Source: Gammaproteobacteria bacterium (lineage in GTDB: Bacteria > Pseudomonadota > Gammaproteobacteria > Steroidobacterales > Steroidobacteraceae). Taken from it: DNA of 64,000 nucleotides. Location: assembly GCA_021323735.1 (NCBI GenBank), contig JAJPKM010000052.1, forward strand, positions 1 through 64,000, written 5' to 3'. The notes under the pieces were generated by a model that did not search any database, was not told where the DNA came from, and worked only from the letters and a program-made list of their open reading frames with translations. A program made the translations under genes and the position numbers. Below, piece after piece: positions 18,352 through 26,896 of the stretch; the stretch's first letter is position 1, and each line of letters starts with the position of its first letter.

Positions 18352-18353
18352 TA
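18178..18353 (+). ncRNA. candidate small RNA ending at an orphan terminator
   Basis: No plus-strand gene lies upstream within 1.7 kb, yet a strong plus-strand terminator ends here. The preceding sequence contains several stems: AGCTTCG (18209 region) with CGAGGCT, GCTC with GAGC around a GAACGCAATTT loop, and AGCGC with GCGCC near 18290-18310. No start codon with a sensible frame is evident. The promoter is not clear (TACATT at 18174 is a weak -10). The 5' end is a guess. Confidence 0.35.
18327..18353 (+). terminator. intrinsic terminator (22-bp perfect palindrome plus T tract)
   Basis: AAGCCGGGCTA/TAGCCCGGCTT is a perfect 22-bp inverted repeat followed by a run of T on the plus strand (TTTTTTATT). 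On the minus strand only two T residues follow, so it acts mainly for plus-strand transcripts. It abuts the stop codon of the minus-strand lipoprotein gene. Confidence 0.8.
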
Positions 18354-18992
18354 TTGCGCCACGCGATCCCATACCCGGGACAGGATGAAGCCGTTCGATC
18401 GCCCGCCCCGGAAGCTCACTTCCTCGACGAGGCGCTGCCCATCCTCATAGAGACTGTAGCGTTCTTCGAATGGGGGACGGTCCTCATCCACATCCCTGCC
18501 GCGCACGATCAGGGTCTTGTCGGACCAACCGCAGGTGGGGGGTGGTGCCTCGCGCGCCGCCGGTAACGGGGCATCGCGGTCCGTGGAGCGGCTGCGATGT
18601 CGAGAGTCCCGCTGCGCATCGCTCGGCTGGCACACGCGGTTTCTGCCATCGGAGGTAAATGTGATCACCCCGGCCGCCTGCTTGATGTCGAGCTGCTTGC
18701 CCGGGAAACGCACGGCCTCGGTCAGTGCGCCGATGGATGGCGTAGCCGGTGGGATGAGTGTCGGCGCGCCCAAGCCCTGTGAGCGTCCGCCTCGTCCCCC
18801 ACGTCCGCCTGCATTGCCAGCCTCCGCGGCCTGGCCGTTGGCTGCCAACAGTAAATGCGTCGGATCATCGCTGTCGGCCGCGTTCAATTTCCATTGACCG
18901 CTGAAATTCACGCCCGGCGGCGGCGCGGAACGCAAGCCGTCATCGGCACAAGCGCCGAGAGCAATAATGGCCGCCAGGACCGCGATGCGCAT
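18351..18992 (-). CDS. putative lipoprotein of unknown function
   Basis: 213-residue protein with a lipoprotein signal peptide (MRIAVLAAIIALGAC, lipobox LGAC, Cys15). The mature part has a GQWKLNAADSDDP segment, a Gly/Arg-rich linker (GGRGGRGGRSQG, about residues 62-73), a beta-rich middle (KQLDIKQAAGVITFTSDG), a low-complexity Arg/Ser/Asp stretch, and a second beta-rich part ending EERYSLYEDGQRLVEEVSF. It resembles the many small exported proteins that score DUF-like 'FSGxWxLN' folds, possibly lipocalin-like, but I cannot assign a family. GGGGG upstream of the ATG supports the start. Confidence 0.78.
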   Translation of the reverse strand: MRIAVLAAIIALGACADDGLRSAPPPGVNFSGQWKLNAADSDDPTHLLLAANGQAAEAGNAGGRGGRGGRSQGLGAPTLIPPATPSIGALTEAVRFPGKQLDIKQAAGVITFTSDGRNRVCQPSDAQRDSRHRSRSTDRDAPLPAAREAPPPTCGWSDKTLIVRGRDVDEDRPPFEERYSLYEDGQRLVEEVSFRGGRSNGFILSRVWDRVAQ

Positions 18993-19030
18993 GATGGACC
19001 CCCGTGAATTCGGGGAATCTTATAATGAAT

Positions 19031-19528
19031 TCAGCTCAGCTGTGCTTGCTTGACCGTCCGCAGGTCGTTCGGACCGCATATCCAGACTCGGCCCTCGAAC
19101 GGTTGGAAACATACGCGCACCGGTTCCGTACGCCGCAGGGTTTGCGAACCGCAGGCAATCTTGCCGTCCGCGAGATCGGCCTGGATCAAGTCCACCAACG
19201 AAGCGCTGGGCTCGCCGACATCGGTAGGCGGCAGGGCATGCGCCAGAATGCGTGCGTGAACATCGTCGCGGCGGGTCGAATTTCCGAGCACCGCTCGCTT
19301 GAACTTGTCCAGCACCACCAGCACCGAGCTCAATGTGTTGTCGGTCACATCGCTGGGACGGCCGGTACCGCCCATGAATCTCAGGTGCAACAAGCCTCCC
19401 ACCCCACGCCCTTCATCGTGCAGGCATAACGCCAGAGCGCCGTGCAAGTCGGCGATCAAGAGCATGGGCTCCGGCGAGACATGGTAGGTGTCCGGTACGA
19501 CCGATATTTCCGTGAGATCTTTAGCCAA
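19031..19528 (-). CDS. CheD-like protein lacking the catalytic cysteine
   Basis: 165-residue protein. The pattern PMLLIADLHGALALCLHDEGRGVGGLLHLRF lines up with the CheD core (TLGLGSCVAVC-x-D ... GGMNH): the CheD catalytic cysteine falls on Ala31, while the catalytic-type histidine is kept (His48) and the threonine is not. The later part (DVHARILAHALPP, a helix, then FEGRVWICG) follows the CheD beta-alpha order. CheD deamidates chemoreceptor glutamines and binds CheC; no chemotaxis gene is present in this window. TTG start at 19528 with AAAGGGA upstream. Assignment rests on pattern comparison by eye. Confidence 0.5.
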   Translation of the reverse strand: MAKDLTEISVVPDTYHVSPEPMLLIADLHGALALCLHDEGRGVGGLLHLRFMGGTGRPSDVTDNTLSSVLVVLDKFKRAVLGNSTRRDDVHARILAHALPPTDVGEPSASLVDLIQADLADGKIACGSQTLRRTEPVRVCFQPFEGRVWICGPNDLRTVKQAQLS

Positions 19529-19728
19529 ATGGAGTCCCTTTGTTGCCTCAGGGATGCTGCGCCGAACTCGGGGCCCGCTCTGCCGAGCAAATCACGGTTT
19601 TTACCTATTCCAAACGGAACTCTCGTTCCGATTGACAAGGATCGGCCATCACTGACGCAGATCGGCAGTCATAAGCTCATGTCGCGCGGTAATTGGCCCC
19701 ATTCTGCGGTTCCTCGTATGGTGCTGCC

Positions 19729-21381
19729 ATGTATCGGTACGATCTCACCGACAAGACTCTGGTGCGCGAGCGGGTGGCACAATTTCGCGACCAAACGCAG
19801 CGCTACCTCGCGGGTCGTTTGAGCGAGGACGAATTCCGTCATCTGCGCTTGCGCAATGGGCTGTACATCCAGCGCCACGCGCCCATGCTGCGCGTCGCGA
19901 TTCCCTACGGACTGCTGTCCTCGGCGCAGCTGCGCACATTGGCGGGGATCGCGCGCCGGTACGACAGGGGTTACGGGCATTTCACCACCCGCCAGAACAT
20001 CCAGTACAACTGGCCGAAACTCGAGGAAGTGCCGGACATTCTGGCGGAACTCGCCGAGGTTGAGATGCATGCCATCCAGACCAGCGGCAATCGCATTCGC
20101 AACGTGACTTCGGATCACTTGGCCGGCATCACTCCGCATGAGCTCGAGGATCCCCGCCCGTGGTGCGAGATCATTCGCCAGTGGTCCACCTTCCACCCCG
20201 AGTTCACCTATCTGCCGCGCAAATTCAAGATCGCGGTGACCGGCTCGCCGCAGGATCGGGCGGCCTCGCTGGTCCACGATGTGGGCGTGCACATCGTGCG
20301 TGGGCCGAACGGTGATCTAGGCTTTGAAATATTGGCGGGCGGCGGACTGGGCCGCACTCCCATCTTAGGTCAGGTGGTGCGCGAGTTTCTGCCGCGGCAA
20401 TATCTGCTCTCCTATCTCGAAGCGATTCTGCGCGTCTACAACTTGGAAGGACGCCGCGACAACTTGACCAAGGCGCGCATCAAGATTCTGGTGCGGTCGT
20501 TGGGCATTGAGGAGTTCAAGAAGCGGGTGGAAGCGGAGTGGCAACTGCTGCGCGAGACCGGCCCGCGCGTCGATGACGCTCAAGTCGCGCGCATGCGCGC
20601 GTTCTTCGATCCGCCCGCCTATCGTGCGCTGCCGGATGTCGAGCCCGATGCGGGGAAAGAGGCCGGCTTTCGCGCCTGGTACCGCTACAACACCGCCGCG
20701 CACAAAGTCGGCGGCTACCGGGCGGTATTCGTGTCGTTGAAAAAGCCCGACGTGCCCCCCGGCGATGCCACCGACGCGCAGATGGAATTGATCGCGCATC
20801 TTGCCGATCGCTATAGCTTCGGCGAAGTGCGCGTGACGCATACGCAGAATTTGCTGTTGGCCGATGTGGAACAGGGCAAGTGCTACGAGCTGTGGCAGGC
20901 ACTCAAGGGCGCCGGCCTTGCGACGCCGAACATCGGCACGTTGACGGACATGATTTGCTGTCCGGGACTGGACTTCTGCAGCCTGGCCAATGCCGGTTCC
21001 ATCGACGTCGCCAAGCTCATCAATGAGCGTTTCGACGACTACGACTATATCTATGACCTGGGTGAGTTGGACGTGAAGATGTCCGGCTGCATGAACGCCT
21101 GCGGACATCATCATGTCGGGAATATCGGTATTCTGGGCGTGGATAAGGGCGGCGAGGAGTGGTATCAAATCACCATCGGCGGCGCGGCCGGTGCGGATGC
21201 CTCGCTGGGCTCGGTGATCGGTCCGTCCGTCGCCAAGACTCAGGTGCCCGACACCATCGCGAGACTGCTGGATGTATACGTCGAGCATCGGCAACCCGAA
21301 GAGCGCTTCCTCGACACCGTGCGGCGCTTGGGGTTGCAGCCGTTCAAGGAGAGAGTCTATGCCTCGCCGCTTGCTGCGTGA
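19729..21381 (+). CDS. siroheme nitrite/sulfite reductase (sulfite reductase hemoprotein)
   Basis: 550-residue assimilatory enzyme that reduces sulfite to sulfide (or nitrite to ammonia) with six electrons. Two ferredoxin-like halves are seen: RHAPMLRVAIPYGLLSSAQ and GYGHFTTRQNIQYNWPKL in the first, YSFGEVRVTHTQNLLLADV in the second. The 4Fe-4S/siroheme cysteines are in MICCPGLDFCSLAN (about residue 410) and MSGCMNACGHHHVGN (about residue 453). Context in a sulfate cluster with cysG favours sulfite. No CysJ flavoprotein is present here, so a ferredoxin or other donor may be used. ATG at 19729. Confidence 0.92.
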   Translation: MYRYDLTDKTLVRERVAQFRDQTQRYLAGRLSEDEFRHLRLRNGLYIQRHAPMLRVAIPYGLLSSAQLRTLAGIARRYDRGYGHFTTRQNIQYNWPKLEEVPDILAELAEVEMHAIQTSGNRIRNVTSDHLAGITPHELEDPRPWCEIIRQWSTFHPEFTYLPRKFKIAVTGSPQDRAASLVHDVGVHIVRGPNGDLGFEILAGGGLGRTPILGQVVREFLPRQYLLSYLEAILRVYNLEGRRDNLTKARIKILVRSLGIEEFKKRVEAEWQLLRETGPRVDDAQVARMRAFFDPPAYRALPDVEPDAGKEAGFRAWYRYNTAAHKVGGYRAVFVSLKKPDVPPGDATDAQMELIAHLADRYSFGEVRVTHTQNLLLADVEQGKCYELWQALKGAGLATPNIGTLTDMICCPGLDFCSLANAGSIDVAKLINERFDDYDYIYDLGELDVKMSGCMNACGHHHVGNIGILGVDKGGEEWYQITIGGAAGADASLGSVIGPSVAKTQVPDTIARLLDVYVEHRQPEERFLDTVRRLGLQPFKERVYASPLAA

Positions 21382-21871
21382 CCGGCAGATCGTCGACGAT
21401 GATTGGCGCTACGCGGCGGAAGCGACAACCGATCCGGCGGCCGATGCGACCGGACCGCTCATCGTCACGCTTTCTCAATGGCAGACTGAACCGAATACCT
21501 GGCGTGCGCGTGCCGGCCGCTTGGGCGTGCTCCTTTCGCCTGCACACAAGATCGAACTCCTGGCGCCCGATCTTGCGCACTTCGCGCTCATCGCAGCGGA
21601 GTTTCCGGGTCCGGGCGATGGACGCGGCTACAGCCAGGGACGCTTGTTGCGCGAGCGCTGGAATTTCAAGGGCGAGCTGCGCGCCACGGGACATGTGCGC
21701 CGCGATCAATTGTTCTTCATGGCGCGCTGCGGCTTCAATAGCTTCGAACTGCCCGATGCGGAACTGGAAGACGCCGCGGCGGCGTTGTCGACTTTCAGCT
21801 TGGCCTATCAGCCTTCCAATGACCTGGGCTTGGCCTTCAGGCTGCGGCCGGATACACCTGCCACCGCCTGA
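21359..21871 (+). CDS. DUF934 family protein (sulfite reductase companion)
   Basis: 170-residue protein starting [16 protein letters not shown], overlapping the end of the sulfite reductase gene by 23 bp. Family features: [64 protein letters not shown] in separate short blocks, and the C-terminal [16 protein letters not shown]934 genes commonly sit directly beside siroheme sulfite reductase genes in proteobacteria; a role in its maturation or electron supply is plausible but not shown. Its 3' end overlaps the convergent cysA by 35 bp. Confidence 0.9.
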   Translation: MPRRLLRDRQIVDDDWRYAAEATTDPAADATGPLIVTLSQWQTEPNTWRARAGRLGVLLSPAHKIELLAPDLAHFALIAAEFPGPGDGRGYSQGRLLRERWNFKGELRATGHVRRDQLFFMARCGFNSFELPDAELEDAAAALSTFSLAYQPSNDLGLAFRLRPDTPATA

Positions 21872-22898
21872 AACGCATACCGACTCGCTGGCCGATGGTG
21901 AATCGCTCTGCTTCGAATCGTTCGCGGCTGATTTCCGCCTCGAGCGGTTCGTGGATGGGCCGGTCGTCGGCGCATAGATCCAGGCGCACGATGGGTCCGA
22001 TCACGCGCACGGCGAGCACGGTGGCGGGCCATCCCGCGGATGCTTGGCCGACTTCGATTTCGTGCGGCCGGATCAGCGCGATGTTTCGCGCACTTCCGGT
22101 CTGCACCTCGGCCGCCGCGGAAATGTCGATGGGACCGATATAGGCACGCCCATCGCGCAACAGCACCGGGAGCTCGTTCACCTGCCCCAGAAAGCGGTGC
22201 ACGAATGCTGAGCGGGGCAGATCGTAGATCTCGTCGGGAATGCCCACCTGTTCGATCTTGCCCTGATTCAACAGCACCACCGTGTCCGCCACTTCGATGG
22301 CCTCCTGTTGATCGTGTGTGACGATGATGCTGGTGAAATGCAATTCATCGTGCAGCCGCCGCAGCCAACGCCGCAGCTCGTGGCGCACCTGGCTGTCCAA
22401 GGCCCCGAAGGGTTCGTCGAGCAGCAGCACCTTGGGGTCGATGGCCATCGCGCGCGCCAGCGCCACACGCTGTCGCTGACCGCCCGAAAGCTGGGCGGGA
22501 TAGCGGTCGTGCGCCCAGCTGAGCTGCACCAGCGCGAGCAGTTCCTGTACCTTCGTGCGGATGGCCGGCGCCGAGGGCCGCTCACCGCGGCGCTTTACTT
22601 TCAGTCCGAAGGCGACGTTCTCGAACACCGTCATGTGGCGAAACAACGCGTACTGCTGAAATACGAAGCCTACTTTACGATCCCCGATGGGCCACAGGGT
22701 TGCATCCTGGCCGTCGAACAGCACCTGACCCTGATCCGGTGTTTCCAGACCTCCGATGATCCGCAACAAGGTGGTCTTGCCGGAGCCTGAGCGGCCGAGC
22801 AGCGCCATCAACGCGCCGGTCGGAACATCCAGATCGATGTTCTCGACCGCCGCGTACTGTCCGAACTGCTTGGTCACGCCGCGCAATGCAATGCTCAT
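21837..22898 (-). CDS. cysA: sulfate/thiosulfate ABC transporter ATP-binding protein
   Basis: 353-residue ATPase energising sulfate uptake. Walker [10 protein letters not shown] (about residue 36), Q-loop VFQQYALF, signature [15 protein letters not shown], Walker [14 protein letters not shown]-loop IVTHDQQEA. The C-terminal TOBE-like domain of about 110 residues has [14 protein letters not shown] and [13 protein letters not shown] at 22898; it overlaps the cysW stop by four bases (ATGA), so translation is coupled. Last gene of the cysB-P-T-W-A block. Confidence 0.95.
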   Translation of the reverse strand: MSIALRGVTKQFGQYAAVENIDLDVPTGALMALLGRSGSGKTTLLRIIGGLETPDQGQVLFDGQDATLWPIGDRKVGFVFQQYALFRHMTVFENVAFGLKVKRRGERPSAPAIRTKVQELLALVQLSWAHDRYPAQLSGGQRQRVALARAMAIDPKVLLLDEPFGALDSQVRHELRRWLRRLHDELHFTSIIVTHDQQEAIEVADTVVLLNQGKIEQVGIPDEIYDLPRSAFVHRFLGQVNELPVLLRDGRAYIGPIDISAAAEVQTGSARNIALIRPHEIEVGQASAGWPATVLAVRVIGPIVRLDLCADDRPIHEPLEAEISRERFEAERFTIGQRVGMRFRRWQVYPAAA

Positions 22899-23734
22899 GA
22901 ATATGCTCTCCTCGTCCGATCGCGCGGCCTGCGGACCGCGTGGCGCAGCTCGGGCTGGCGCCATTCAAGAATGCTTTTTCCCGCCAGGGTCAGCAACGCC
23001 AGCAACGCCAGCAGCGAGGCGACCGCGAATGCCGCGGTGTAGTTGTACTCGTTGTAGAGGATCTCGACGTGCAAAGGCATGGTATTGGTCACGCCGCGAA
23101 TGTGTCCGGCCACCACCGAGACCGCACCGAACTCGCCCATGGCTCGGGCATTGCACAGCAGAACTCCGTAGAGCAGGCCCCAGCGGATATTCGGCAGGGT
23201 GACGCGCCAAAAGGTCTGCCAGCCCGTGGCGCCGAGCGACAAGGCGGTCTCCTCGTCGTCCTTGCCCTGCGACTGCATCACGGGAATCAACTCCCGTGCG
23301 ATGAATGGAAAGGTGACGAACATGGTGGCCAGCACGATGCCCGGCACGGCGAATACCACGCGGATATGATGCGCCCGCAAGTAGCCGCCGAACCAGCCGT
23401 GGGTGCCGAAGACCAAAATGAAAATCATCCCGGCGATCACCGGAGAAACGGCAAACGGCAGATCGATCAGGGTAATCAATGCGCTCTTGCCGCGGAAATT
23501 GAATTTGGCGATCGCCCAGGCGGCGGCCACGCCGAAAATCAGATTCAAGGGGACCGCAATGGCGGCCACCAGCAGCGTGAGCTTCACGGCGGCCCATGCC
23601 ATGGGCGCAAGTATCGCCAGGTAGTAGACCTCGAAACCCTTGGCCAGCGCCTGCGCGAATACCACGAGCAACGGCAGCACCAGAAAGACGCAGAGAAACA
23701 GCAGCGCGGTGACGATCAGCAGCAAACGTCCCAT
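22895..23734 (-). CDS. cysW: sulfate ABC transporter permease CysW
   Basis: 279-residue inner membrane permease with six predicted TM segments. The coupling-helix motif is [25 protein letters not shown] (EAA loop, seen as ALSLGAT-x3-F-x2-V-x-LP). [25 protein letters not shown] is characteristic of CysW. It pairs with CysT to form the sulfate channel. The ATG at 23734 shares one base with the cysT stop (TGATG). The C-terminus has an unusually basic end ([16 protein letters not shown]). Confidence 0.94.
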   Translation of the reverse strand: MGRLLLIVTALLFLCVFLVLPLLVVFAQALAKGFEVYYLAILAPMAWAAVKLTLLVAAIAVPLNLIFGVAAAWAIAKFNFRGKSALITLIDLPFAVSPVIAGMIFILVFGTHGWFGGYLRAHHIRVVFAVPGIVLATMFVTFPFIARELIPVMQSQGKDDEETALSLGATGWQTFWRVTLPNIRWGLLYGVLLCNARAMGEFGAVSVVAGHIRGVTNTMPLHVEILYNEYNYTAAFAVASLLALLALLTLAGKSILEWRQPELRHAVRRPRDRTRRAYS

Positions 23735-24597
23735 CAGCGTTCTCCGTGCCTGGAGGCAGCCCAATTTTGCAGTGCGTTGATTCCAAACATGATGGCGAAC
23801 GACAGCACCAACATGACCACCGCGATGGCCGTGGCGCCGGCGTAGTCGTATTGCTCCAGCTTGGCGACGATCAACAACGGAGCGATCTCGGACCTCATGG
23901 GCATGTTGCCGGCGATGAAAATCACCGAACCGTATTCACCGATGGCGCGCGCGAACGCCAGCGCAAAGCCGGTCAGCAGCGCCGGCCACAGGGCGGGAAA
24001 TATGACGCGGCAGAAGGCCTGCAGCGGCGAGGCTCCGAGGGAAGCGGCCGCCTGCTCCACTTCCCGGTCGAGTTCTTCCAGTACGGGCTGCAGCGTGCGC
24101 ACCACAAAGGGCATACCGATGAAGGTAAGCGCCACGACGATGCCCAAAGGTGTGAAGGCGACCTCGATGCCCAGGGGCTTGAGCCAAGCACCTAGCCAGC
24201 CGTTCGGGGCATACAGCGCGGTCAGTGCGATTCCCGCCACCGCCGTGGGTAGCGCAAAGGGCAGGTCCACCATGCCGTCGATGAATCGCTTGAACGGAAA
24301 GGTGTAGCGAACCAGCACCCACGAGACGATGAGTCCGAACACCACATTGATCGAAGCGGCAACCAGCGAGGCGCCGAAGCTCAAGCGCAGGGAGGCCAAT
24401 ACCCGTGGCGCGGTCACGACCTCCCAGAAATGCGCCCATCCTCCACTCGAGCTTCGGATGAACACCGCGGAAATGGGAATCAAGACCAGCAGTGACAGAT
24501 ACACCATGGTGTATCCCAGCGTGAGCCCGAAGCCCGGTAGTACACCCCGAGTCTTGCGTCCCATCAATGCCGCGGCAGCGGACGAATTTACCTTCAT
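23734..24597 (-). CDS. cysT: sulfate ABC transporter permease CysT (CysU)
   Basis: 287-residue permease partner of CysW. Six TM segments; coupling motif [24 protein letters not shown], upstream [20 protein letters not shown] and downstream [20 protein letters not shown], all typical of CysT/CysU. The ATG at 24597 is preceded by AGGAGG-like CAGGAGGCG, supporting this start over a longer open frame to 24690. The element TTGGGTATGCTCCC just upstream may give it a promoter of its own, separate from cysP. Confidence 0.94.
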   Translation of the reverse strand: MKVNSSAAAALMGRKTRGVLPGFGLTLGYTMVYLSLLVLIPISAVFIRSSSGGWAHFWEVVTAPRVLASLRLSFGASLVAASINVVFGLIVSWVLVRYTFPFKRFIDGMVDLPFALPTAVAGIALTALYAPNGWLGAWLKPLGIEVAFTPLGIVVALTFIGMPFVVRTLQPVLEELDREVEQAAASLGASPLQAFCRVIFPALWPALLTGFALAFARAIGEYGSVIFIAGNMPMRSEIAPLLIVAKLEQYDYAGATAIAVVMLVLSFAIMFGINALQNWAASRHGER

Positions 24598-24619
24598 CAG
24601 ACGTTGTCGCCTCCTGATC

Positions 24620-24633
24620 GGGAGCATACCCAA
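24620..24633 (-). promoter_or_regulatory. promoter-like element GGGTATGCTCCC upstream of cysT
   Basis: Identical 14-mer to that at 18043-18056, on the same strand and at a similar distance (26 bp) from a start codon. TATGCT is a -10 candidate. It would be an internal promoter in the 104-bp gap between cysP and cysT. Confidence 0.4.
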
Positions 24634-24701
24634 ACGTCGGGGTAGCCTCCTACACCCGATACCTACGCTCACGGCCACGGAAATAATCAAGGCGGGCTGG
24701 T

Positions 24702-25724
24702 CTACCGGCCGTAGATCCTGTCGAAGGTACCATGGTCGGCGAAATGCGTGGCCTGCGCCTTGGTCCAGCCGCCGAACAGCCCATCGACGGTGACCAGCAG
24801 CGGGATGTCCTGAAATTGCTGCGCATACTTGGCCGCCACCGACGGATCGCGCGGACGGTAGAAATGCCTGGCCGCGATCTCCTGTCCCTGAGGGGAATAT
24901 AGGTACGTCAAGTATTCCTCGGCCACTTTGCGCGTACCGTGTTCATCGACATTTTGGTCGACCAAGCTCACCGGCGGTTCGGCTACGATGCTCACCGAGG
25001 GCGCCAGGATATCGAACTTCTCCGGCCCCAGCTCTTTCCGCGCAAGGTAGGCCTCATTTTCCCAGGCGAGCAGCACGTCACCGATACCGCGTTCTACGAA
25101 TGTCACCGTCGCGCCGCGAGCGCCCGAGTCGAGCACCGGCACGTTGTGATATAGCCGTTTCACGAAGGCTTCGGCCGTGGCGTCGCTGCCGCCCGGCTGT
25201 TTCAATGCCCAGGCCCAGGCTGCCAGATAGTTCCAGCGCGCGCCGCCGGAGGTCTTCGGACTCGAGGTAATCACCGCCACGCCCGGCCGTACCAAGTCGC
25301 CCCAGTCATGAATGCCCTTCGGATTCCCCTTGCGCACCAGAAAGACGATGGTCGAGGTATACGGCGTGCTGTTGTCAGGCAGCCGCTGCTGCCAGTTGCG
25401 CGGGATCAATCCGCCTTGCATGGAAAGCGCATCGATGTCGAAGGCCAACGCCAGGGTCACCACATCGGCCTCCAAACCATCGATCACGGAGCGGGCCTGT
25501 TTCCCCGAGCCGCCGTGGCTTTGATTGACGATGACGGTGTCGCCGGTCTTGGTTTTCCAGTACGCGGCGAAGGCCTTGTTGTACTCCTCGTAGAACTCGC
25601 GCGTAGGATCATAGGAGACATTCAGCAGCTTGACCGTGGCCGCCGGCGAGACACCGGCTCCCAGGACGTACAGCAGCAGCATGCTCGCCATGAGGGCCCG
25701 GGTGCGTTTCATCGGTCCTGACAT
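24702..25724 (-). CDS. cysP: sulfate/thiosulfate-binding periplasmic protein
   Basis: 340-residue type-2 periplasmic binding protein. Signal peptide [25 protein letters not shown]. Signature motifs: [69 protein letters not shown] and [17 protein letters not shown], as in the Sbp/CysP family. It delivers sulfate to CysTWA. Start is GTG/ATG at 25724, or ATG at 25712 (MKRTRA), which gives a tidier signal peptide. Whether it is Sbp or CysP cannot be told from sequence; I use cysP for context. Confidence 0.93.
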   Translation of the reverse strand: MSGPMKRTRALMASMLLLYVLGAGVSPAATVKLLNVSYDPTREFYEEYNKAFAAYWKTKTGDTVIVNQSHGGSGKQARSVIDGLEADVVTLALAFDIDALSMQGGLIPRNWQQRLPDNSTPYTSTIVFLVRKGNPKGIHDWGDLVRPGVAVITSSPKTSGGARWNYLAAWAWALKQPGGSDATAEAFVKRLYHNVPVLDSGARGATVTFVERGIGDVLLAWENEAYLARKELGPEKFDILAPSVSIVAEPPVSLVDQNVDEHGTRKVAEEYLTYLYSPQGQEIAARHFYRPRDPSVAAKYAQQFQDIPLLVTVDGLFGGWTKAQATHFADHGTFDRIYGR

Positions 25725-25778
25725 ACTAGCGGGCGAAGAAGTGCACCTGAACTACCTTCCCGTCATCTGCATATGCCA

Positions 25779-26762
25779 TCACGGCATGTCGCGCAGCGGG
25801 ATGACCGCATCCTTGAGGACTCGGTCCGCCTCCTCCTGCGTTTCCAGCTTCTCGACCTCTCGCACCAGCTTGCGCGGCAGGTGCGGCGCCAACAGTTCGA
25901 TGAACTCGTACATATAGGCACGCAGCAGCGCGCTGCGGCGAAATCCAATCCAGGTGGTATGTCCTTCGAACAGATGAGAGGCATCCAGCACCACCAGATC
26001 CGCGTCGGTCACCGGGTCGACGGCAAGCCGCGCCAGGATACCGACACCCAACCCGATGCGCACATAAGTCTTGATCACGTCAGAGTCGCGCGCGGTCAAT
26101 GCCACATCCAACGACAGGCCGGCGGTTTCGAACAAGGCAGGAAGCGAGGATCGGCCGGAGAAGCTGAACACGTAGGTGACGATGGGATATTCGGCCAGCT
26201 TCTTCAGCGTGAGCTTGCCGGCGGATGCCAGCGGGTGGCCGCGTGGAACCACCACGGCGCGATGCCAGTGGTAGAGCGGCAAGCGCACCAGGTGCGGGAA
26301 TAATTCTTCCGAGCCGGTGGCAATCGCAAAATCGACCCGGTCGCGCGCCACCATTTCTGCGATCTGCTCCGAGGTGCCCTGATGCAGGTGCAGGCGCACC
26401 TTCGGGTACTTGACTCGAAACGCACGAATCACCTGCGGCAGCACGTAACGGGCCTGGGTATGCGTGGTGGCAATCGAGAGGGTACCGCCGTCGGCCTTGC
26501 GCAACTCCGCCGATGTGCGCCGGATATTTTGCATTTCACGCAAGATGCTGCTGGCGCGTGAAATGATTTCCTCGCCCGCGGCTGTGGTGCGCGTGAGAGC
26601 ACGGCCCTCGCGCTCGAACAGTTGGAAGCCGAGCTCTTCCTCGAGCAGCTTCAGCTGCCGGCTGACGCCGGGCTGCGAGGTATGCAGCTGGCGCGCGGCC
26701 GAGGTGATGTTCAGTCCGTTTTCGTGTACCGCCACGAGATAGCGCAATTGCTGGAATTTCAT
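25779..26762 (-). CDS. cysB: LysR-type regulator of cysteine biosynthesis, CysB family
   Basis: 327-residue LTTR. Winged HTH in residues 1-60 (MKFQQLRYLVAVHENGLNITSAARQLHTSQPGVSRQLKLLEEELG in family order). Effector domain carries TTHTQARYVLPQVI, RLHLHQGTSEQIAEMV and VRIGLGVGILA, the CysB/Cbl-specific pattern in which Thr100-102-like residues bind sulfate or the inducer N-acetylserine. It is expected to activate the divergent cysH-cysG operon and its own sulfate import block. It precedes cysP by 54 bp on the same strand. Confidence 0.93.
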   Translation of the reverse strand: MKFQQLRYLVAVHENGLNITSAARQLHTSQPGVSRQLKLLEEELGFQLFEREGRALTRTTAAGEEIISRASSILREMQNIRRTSAELRKADGGTLSIATTHTQARYVLPQVIRAFRVKYPKVRLHLHQGTSEQIAEMVARDRVDFAIATGSEELFPHLVRLPLYHWHRAVVVPRGHPLASAGKLTLKKLAEYPIVTYVFSFSGRSSLPALFETAGLSLDVALTARDSDVIKTYVRIGLGVGILARLAVDPVTDADLVVLDASHLFEGHTTWIGFRRSALLRAYMYEFIELLAPHLPRKLVREVEKLETQEEADRVLKDAVIPLRDMP

Positions 26763-26815
26763 CGACCCGTCCGGCCTTCGGCTTTAGGTTAAATCTTGCC
26801 GCCGTAGCATAAAGG

Positions 26816-26828
26816 TTTAAGGCGCATC
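26816..26828 (+). repeat. direct repeat A in the cysB-cysH intergenic region
   Basis: TTTAAGGCGCATC, matched by TTTAAGGCCCATC at 26871-26883 (12 of 13 identical). The start-to-start distance of 55 bp is about five helical turns, so both copies face nearly the same side. A regulator site (CysB or another) is a reasonable guess. Confidence 0.5.
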
Positions 26829-26862
26829 ACGAATAGGCATGTACTCATGCTGCGGAATTCGT

Positions 26863-26890
26863 TTGGCGAATTTAAGGCCCATCCTATAGT
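26863..26890 (+). promoter_or_regulatory. sigma-70-like promoter of cysH
   Basis: TTGGCG (26863-26868), 16-bp spacer, TATAGT (26885-26890). The direct repeat copy B (26871-26883) fills the spacer. Initiation seven bases after the -10 would be at about 26897, the A of the cysH ATG, so the message may be leaderless; no Shine-Dalgarno sequence is present before the ATG. Confidence 0.5.
26871..26883 (+). repeat. direct repeat B in the cysB-cysH intergenic region
   Basis: TTTAAGGCCCATC, second copy of the 13-bp repeat at 26816-26828. It sits between the -35 and -10 of the proposed cysH promoter, a position suited to repression or to a regulator-polymerase contact. Confidence 0.5.
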
Positions 26891-26896
26891 TCCTCC

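Noticed and set aside
21837-21871. 35-bp overlap of DUF934 and cysA ends as evidence for a frameshift
   Set aside because: Both proteins have normal family C-termini; a convergent 3' overlap is ordinary in such a compact genome.
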